A stretch of 64,000 nt of DNA from Nephromyces sp. MM_2019 (lineage: Eukaryota; Apicomplexa; Aconoidasida; Nephromycida), in NCBI GenBank assembly GCA_015657535.1, contig JADHZB010001530.1, positions 1-64,000 of the forward strand, given 5' to 3'. The position numbers and the translations under genes were made by a program. Below the pieces are notes generated by a model. The model saw only the letters and a program-made list of their open reading frames with translations. It ran no database searches and was not told the origin of the DNA. How positions within the stretch are numbered: position 1 is the first letter of the stretch; every line of letters begins with the position of its first letter. This document shows positions 57,891 through 64,000 of this stretch, one piece after another.

Positions 57891-60800
57891 ATGGAAGAGT
57901 ACTCAATGCGGATTTCACGAAAGAATTGCTTCGAAATGATAAACTTCTTTTACTTGATTATATATACTGTCCTCTTTCCAACATTCGTTGAAGGCGATGG
58001 TTATTTCTTCCACAGTTCTAAGCATTTTCATAATTGCCAGATAGGAGCTACTCAGTAAGTAAGGTCATTGAGCTTAAAAGCTTGAAATTTATCGTACTTC
58101 CTAATGAATCTCATCATAAGAAACTGCTACCGTTGCGAGTATTTCAAGCGACGGTAAGTCATACGTTCCAGGATATTTTTTTTCAAAGAAATCTATGCGG
58201 AGTGACTTTTGCTAACAGTTCTAAAACATGGTATTGACTTTCACCAAAGTAGGGATCCGGATGAAAGCTGCTAATTGCTTAGCAATTTCTCTGATTCTGA
58301 TAGTGTTCCAAACCTTCAAGATACTTTCGAATGCAAGCTCAGTCAGCTTAGATTTTTCGAATTCTTTTTACGATTTAAAGTTTGAAATTCCTAAATACCG
58401 TCAGCTTCAGCTTCAAGTAGGCTCTGATGCCTTATTGTGCGTCCTTCCAGTGCGGCCCAACAATGAGATGGGTGAGGCTGTGAGCCTCAATAATGACTCA
58501 AAATGGCAACCAGTAAAAAAGTGGCTCGTCGACGCGAGGATGCGTTGGCTTCATTCGAAGCCTTGTTTCGGGATTACTACTCTTCCCAAAAGATATAAAC
58601 TCACATTTTGTGTAAGGTGAGTGCTCCATTTTATCCAATAAATTGCGATACCTCCATATTATGTTATTAATTCCATGGGTGTTAAGATGGTAGCAAACAT
58701 GGGGCTATTCTGTGACTTCATTTTGAGAGAAAGTATGCTATAAAGATAGCACGGCAAAAGACGCAGTTTTAAATTTTTAAAGAAATCATTAAGTTATACG
58801 GTGAGATACGTCTAATCGCTATTTGAAGATACTGTATAAGCTGCGTTGTACTAATCTATACTTTAGTATATGCAATGCTCTTTTCGGTTGGTTAAACATC
58901 TTAAGTAAAAGTAGCGATTATTCCGGAATTATTGCTATTTTGCTAGTATTTTGGATATAAAAAATGCGTTTTTTCTTCGTTTCTGCAAAACAAAGAGTTA
59001 TAGGTATCGTTGCGTTATTTATGAAAATAGTTTTCCTAGCATTTCTTTTTATATAGCTTACACTAAAAAAAAAGCATTTTCTTAGAAAAGGGCTATTTGA
59101 AGATATTTGAAATGTCACGCTTGAGCGCGAATTTGAATTATCTTCGGTCCGCTTAAAGTTTGCACCCATTTTAGAACTTTATCAAGGGCTAGCATTCGCG
59201 TATCATTTTGCTTTTATCTGTTCTTAATTTTGTCTTGATAAATCACTCTATTTTGTGTGCAGGAAGTTAGTTAAGGGGGCATTAGATATCCCTCAAGATG
59301 CTCCCACGGATGAGACTGATGCCAGTAATTTTTCAGCATCTTTCCAGGCTGATAAGGAAGAAATTTACGCTAATGGAACAATAACTCAGGTGGCTGTAGA
59401 GTCTTGCTAATTTCTGGTTTCTCGGATCCAAATTAATGTGGTGTATATACATCGTATAATGCATGTCATGATGTGTGTGTGTCTTTTTCTTGTGTGTGAG
59501 TAATCGCGTGTGTGTGCGTGTTTTTTGTTTTTTGTTTTTCTTAGTATTCTAGTATGAAGACTGTTTTTTTTCAAGATGCCTGTTTTTATTCAACGTGAAT
59601 AAAACCCTTTTTCGCTAAAAGATTGGTGATACGAGCGTGCATTTGAATGAGTGCAAATCTACTCACTTAGCAAGATTTTTTCAATTTTAGCAATTTTTCA
59701 AGTAAATTAAGACATCTCCAGAATTAAATGCTTGAATTTTTTTTTCTCTTGCTCCATTATATGATTGAAATAAAAAGAAAACCCAACTTCCAGCAGCAAC
59801 TAAAATTGAGGGAGTAGCTTTATCGCTGCAAGTTGGAGACTAACCTGAAGATTGTCTTATAAATAATATGCCGACTTTTCCGCTTGCATGACTTTCCTAC
59901 TTCCCTTCTCTTCTCGAAACATTTTTTCTAGCTCATTTCTCTGCTTGAAATCTCCAACCATTTTCTCAATTTTACAGGAATACAGCACACTAGGAGAGAG
60001 TGAGCCTGTGATCACCTTCAAGGTTGTGTTTGAATGTGGGAAATATTCACTGGTTTTTTCACCGGCGAAGGAAATTTCCACCAACTATTTTGTCATTACT
60101 AGCTCTGCTCCTGCATTCTGTAACTATGACTACAAGGATATGGAAGGGGTAGGTCGACGATATCTCTTGAAAACCAGCTGATTTCACTTTTACTCTCTTA
60201 TATAATTAGCTATGCATTCAGTGGATACATTGTTTTCTTTATATTGACGTTTTCTCACCATCTGTGCACGCACACATTAGCACTTATCCACACATACACA
60301 CACAATAGCACATATCTGGGCACACACACGCACTGTTTCATTTATTTAATATCCTTGTTAATATTATAAAGCCTCTTACAATAGGAGCTTTTTTTCACTT
60401 TTTTTTAGATAAAAAATCAGAGTTACGAAAATTTTTTCAGTTTTTATTAAAATTATTAAAAAAGTGAATTCCTAATATCTAGGCAGCAATAATAGTGGAT
60501 TGCATTTTTATGTTTGAAGTGGTGTCTTTCCATTGAGGAGTATGATTAGATCTGTGGAACGCTAAAAGGTTCTTCGTTTTTATTTTATAGCACCTGTATT
60601 TGTTTGCACTCCGGAAAGAAGCATATGTGCTGTGGTTTTTGAGAAGAATACTACCCCTTTTTTGATCGGCTTCGTCATAAGTTAGCGCACTAGAAGTCTT
60701 GAAAAATTCTAGGCAAATTTAAAGGAAAAGGTTGTATATCTTTCAAAATTGCCCGGAATTTTTAAGATTATGCTGGCTTCCATGCAATCTGCTATTTTCC

Positions 60801-63475
60801 ATCGTTTGAAAAAATTATTTGATGAAATTAAAAAACTCGTTTTGAAGGCATGCTTCATGATGGAGGAGGAAGCTGAGGTTTAAACTGTTACTTAGAGGCT
60901 GTGTAATAAAGTGATTTTGTATATAATTGTATGCTTGTTTTGATTTTTGTTGGACTAACAGTTACGAGATTATCTTGCCTTTAAGAATCCTTTTTATACG
61001 AGACTTGCCAGTTTTTTTTTTGCCTCTTTAAGTACATTATAATTTCCACCTGATTGTGCACGTATGCTATCCTCTTCAACTGTTGCTTGTTCGGTAATTC
61101 TTGACTAAAAATAGTGGTTTTCTTATCATTACTGTATTTAAGCATCGTTAGTTTGAGCTTCCAGCCTTCTAAAAGTGCTTAAAGATGGTATATATTACTC
61201 TCCTGTTCTCTATGCTCATGCTCGGCACTACCTGTATGCCTTGCAAAAACTCTACGAAAATGCCCAAAAATTAAGTATTTTCCGGTCTTCTCTTTTCTTT
61301 TGATGGCTTGCCAGGATGTTGAAAAGAAATTTGGCTCTCTTCATGAACTAGATGGATGGTGCAGCTCCGTCATTCACGATGAGTGGCATTATCAATATTG
61401 CCATCCTTATGGGCTTGTTAGGCGTTCTATGTTTGATAGAATTGGTATGATGTTTTGCAATTTACTTTTTTTTCAAAATTGATGCTTTATTGTCTGCCTT
61501 TGTTGATATGAAGCGGGCATGAAACTTAGTTTTTTAGTCATTGTTTTGCGATTATAATTTAATAGTGTAATCTTATCCGATATGAATAGTGTTGAGGAAG
61601 TTGTTTTTGCTGTTTTTTTCTGATGTTTCTGCCTTTTGTTTATTTTCCCGCCTTTTTTCTGACTCTTCTAGTGTTTCTTACTTTCCATGACATTCTTAGA
61701 TTCCTACTGCTTCTTCCTACTCTGCTGATTCATTTATTTGACTTTATATTCTTTTTTACTTTTGGCTAGAAAAATATTACCCGAGATATTTTATGTGCAC
61801 CGCTTTAATGGTAGCTTATTTCCAAATGCAGTTGCATTTCAGCAGCCCGTATAGGCAGTTTGTGGGATTTGTGTTTATCCTTCTGTCTTCATTTCAATAG
61901 AGGTAAAAAAGTGCTTTTTTTAGCGTGCACCTGATTGTGTTTCACTCACCCGCATATCAACGCATACTCACTCAAATAACGACGCACTCACATTCATACC
62001 AACGCATTGACACACACCCACACACTCACCTGCGCGTAGACGCGCACCCATACACTAGCGCCCTCACACCCATATTGCGTAATCACACACCTTTAGTGCA
62101 AATATTCAAGAATATATGTGTAATCATTAAATATACCAAAGTTTGCTGCTACGTGTAGCTATTTAAGCTTCTAATCGCTTGTCTTTTCATCCTCACGAAG
62201 TTTCTTCGTCTGGCAATGCTACACTCTTCATCTCTATCATCAAAGCTTTCCTTTATGAGTTCAGAAGATGAAAAATCCTAAAGAAATTTCCTTCTTCAAA
62301 TTAATACTGACTATACTTGAAGCTGAGTTTCATTTTAGTCGTCAATTTCGCTTCATTCCTGAGTCTTTCTCCTGATAAGTTTTTTTTTTTATTATATATC
62401 AAGAATTTTTTGCTGAAGAATGTCTGGGAAATACCTTCCTCTTTTTTTTGTGAAAATTCTTAAATTTCTGCTTAATATTTGCTCACAGATTCCTACGAGT
62501 TGCTTGGTATGAACTACTCTTCCAATCTTCTTCCAAGGCCTAATTTCTATGCATATATGCACAACTTTCCCTCCTCTATGGTAGCGTTGCTTACTCGACT
62601 AAAGGGAAAATTACCAAACGTGATATCTTACGAAAATCTTGATTTTTCTGTTAATTTGGCGAATAATATTATTCAAGAAACCCTAGATCACCAGAACATT
62701 CTTACTTTAAAACTTGGGAAGGTAATTTATGGCTTGCTGGTTTTACACTTCTTTCTGATGCTGGTTCTGTGGGTGTTTATGCCGTGAGTAGTATGCCTAT
62801 TACTTTAACGATTTGCTTTGTCATGGCGGAAATCAAAGGTGTTTGCTTTTTTTTTGCTTCTTTTTCATCACTTTTCTCGTTGGAAGTGCAGGGTGTGTTT
62901 TTTTTGCTTTTTTTTCATCATTTTTCCCGCTTTTTCTTGCTTATCTAATTTTTAAGTATTTGCCACTTTATTTTTAACCAATGAGAGAGCGATCTTGGAT
63001 ATTTAAAAATATTAAAAACCCTTCTTTTCGGATAAACAATATTATTTAGGGAAACAAATGTAAATCCACAGACTCTGCCCATGAAGCTTCAGTGGTGTTT
63101 TTTTGCCCTTTTTTCTTTCAACGTTCTGAAGGGCCTTATTTGGCTGCAATTGAGGCAAGTTTGTACAATTCCGTTTATTTTTCTCAATTTTGTGATGAGT
63201 ACCTTTTATCCATATCCTATATGGACATCATCGCTTGTTTTAAATTCTTGATGTCGCTTTTGTGTGAAATTGTTATATATTAATTCACATCACACCTAGG
63301 CACAAGATTTTTTCCTGTGCAATTTCAGATATCCAATTGTAAGCATACGGTTTTTATGGCCGCACCGCATATTTGCAGCAACCCTTTCTTCCTTCCTCCA
63401 CAGCAGCTCGAACACAAGGTATGCCCATGCTGTTCTTTGTGCTGGGACGAAAACGTGTATTTTCTGCTTAGATAG
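57891..63475 (+). CDS. Secreted/ER protein with two MRH lectin-like domains (OS-9/erlectin type)
   Basis: Exons in phase: 57891-57999, 58041-58153, 58321-58616, 59263-59389, 59978-60148, 61315-61444, 62489-62721 and 63329-63475 (TAG), about 441 aa. The first exon gives a signal sequence (MINFFYLIIYTVLFPTFVEG). A second possible start at 58261 has its own signal peptide (MKAANCLAISLILIVFQ), so the 5' end is ambiguous. SDALLCVLP recalls the pre-MRH part of OS-9. MRH-like domain 1 runs from CFGITTLPKRYKLTFC to FKVVFECGKYSLVFS and ends SSAPAFC (about 155-263). Domain 2 runs from WCSSVIHDEWHYQYC to CKHTVFMAAPHICSNP (about 288-409). Such proteins read mannose-trimmed glycans in ER-associated degradation. 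The usual V-x-Q after the second Cys reads LVK in domain 1 and LVRR in domain 2. The last exon could instead splice at 63418 (AAG|GTATGC). Assignment rests on Cys spacing and short motifs only. Confidence 0.68.
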
Positions 63476-63498
63476 GGGGGTAAAAATGCAATTCAAGA

Positions 63499-63669
63499 GG
63501 GTTTAGGGTTTAGGGTTTGAGGTTTGGGGCTTCATCTTTAGGGCTTCATCTTTAGGGCTTCATCTTTAGGGCTTCATCTTTAGGGCTTCATCTTTAGGGC
63601 TTCATCTTTAGGGCTTCATCTTTAGGGCTTCATCTTTAGGGCTTCATCTTTAGGGCTTCATCTTTAGGG
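63499..63669. repeat. TTTAGGG telomere-type repeat and a 14-bp tandem array
   Basis: About four heptamers (TTTAGGG, TTTAGGG, TTTGAGG, TTTGGGG) lead into ten perfect head-to-tail copies of a 14-mer, 63530-63669. Each copy is CTTCATC plus TTTAGGG. The G-strand orientation is that expected at a right chromosome end. The array starts 23 bases after the stop codon of the MRH gene model. Confidence 0.95.
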
Positions 63670-64000
63670 TTTTTGCTTATGTTAATTATCTGCAATATTT
63701 GCACTATTGCGCGAAATATCTTACTTCCAGGGAGGAAAAACGAATTCGTGGTAGCAAGTTTTTAGCAGAGGTTTAAGAATGAGGAGTTCAAGGATAATTT
63801 TTTTTGGGTTATAAAGACGAAATACTTTGGAGCTGTGGGGGATTTATATTGTAAAGTTACTTCTCTGCGAATGATTGTTGCAGTGCAATATCATAGCATG
63901 TTTCTTTTTATGCCATAGCCTTGACTGGAAGTAAGGAAAAAATGATTGATGCTTTTTCCTGCAAAGAAACTGCGCACTGCTGCCTAATCCTTTTAGCTAT
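63670..64000. other. Right flank, nothing recognised
   Basis: Ordinary AT-rich sequence resumes after the array with no further telomere repeats and no readable exon, so the array is interstitial in this assembly. Confidence 0.6.

Noticed and set aside
63100..63290. Extra exon of the MRH gene reading LYNSVYFSQFCDEYLLSI
   Set aside because: No acceptor and donor pair keeps phase with both neighbours, while the direct join 62721 to 63329 is in phase; it could still be real if the borders are unusual.

Overview
The window is nuclear DNA of a eukaryote, most likely an apicomplexan or close relative. The sugar transporter reads most like apicomplexan hexose transporters, telomere-like repeats are of the TTTAGGG type, the DNA is AT-rich, and almost every gene is split by GT-AG introns. 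The species cannot be named; a coccidian-like or nephromycid-like lineage would fit. All gene models were built by eye by joining exons with matching splice phase, so terminal and linker exons are the least certain parts.

Layout from left to right: (1) 0.6-2.4 kb, + strand, 3' part of an unrecognised gene. (2) 9.0-9.4 kb, - strand, 3' part of a compact unrecognised gene. (3) 11.05-16.52 kb, - strand, a TSG101/VPS23-type ESCRT-I subunit with UEV domain, coiled coil and steadiness box. (4) 16.54-17.15 kb, - strand, a small two-helix membrane protein whose stop lies 15 bases before the TSG101 start codon. (5) 24.9-27.0 kb, + strand, an unrecognised multi-exon gene. (6) 27.5-35.2 kb, + strand, a complete 9-exon choline/ethanolamine kinase. 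(7) 41.5-51.9 kb, + strand, a complete 10-exon MFS hexose-transporter-like gene. (8) 53.3-55.1 kb, - strand, a compact coiled-coil gene with about eleven introns of 37-96 nt. (9) 56.4-56.6 kb, + strand, the end of a small basic protein. (10) 57.9-63.5 kb, + strand, a secreted/ER protein with two MRH lectin-like domains (OS-9/erlectin type), ending just before a 14-bp tandem array containing TTTAGGG.

Two kinds of territory alternate. Genes 1, 3, 5, 6, 7 and 10 lie in DNA that is T-rich on the sense strand with many (TG)n/(CA)n runs and introns of several hundred bases to over 2 kb. Between them are stretches of even base composition (about 3.4-8.3, 17.4-24, 35.6-41.4 and 52-57.9 kb). Where genes could be read there, introns are only about 40-60 nt. 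More compact genes probably remain unread in these stretches.

The recognised genes do not form one pathway. They cover phospholipid head-group synthesis (choline kinase), sugar uptake (transporter), endosomal sorting (TSG101) and ER glycoprotein handling (MRH protein). No tRNA, rRNA, CRISPR or bacterial-type element was seen.
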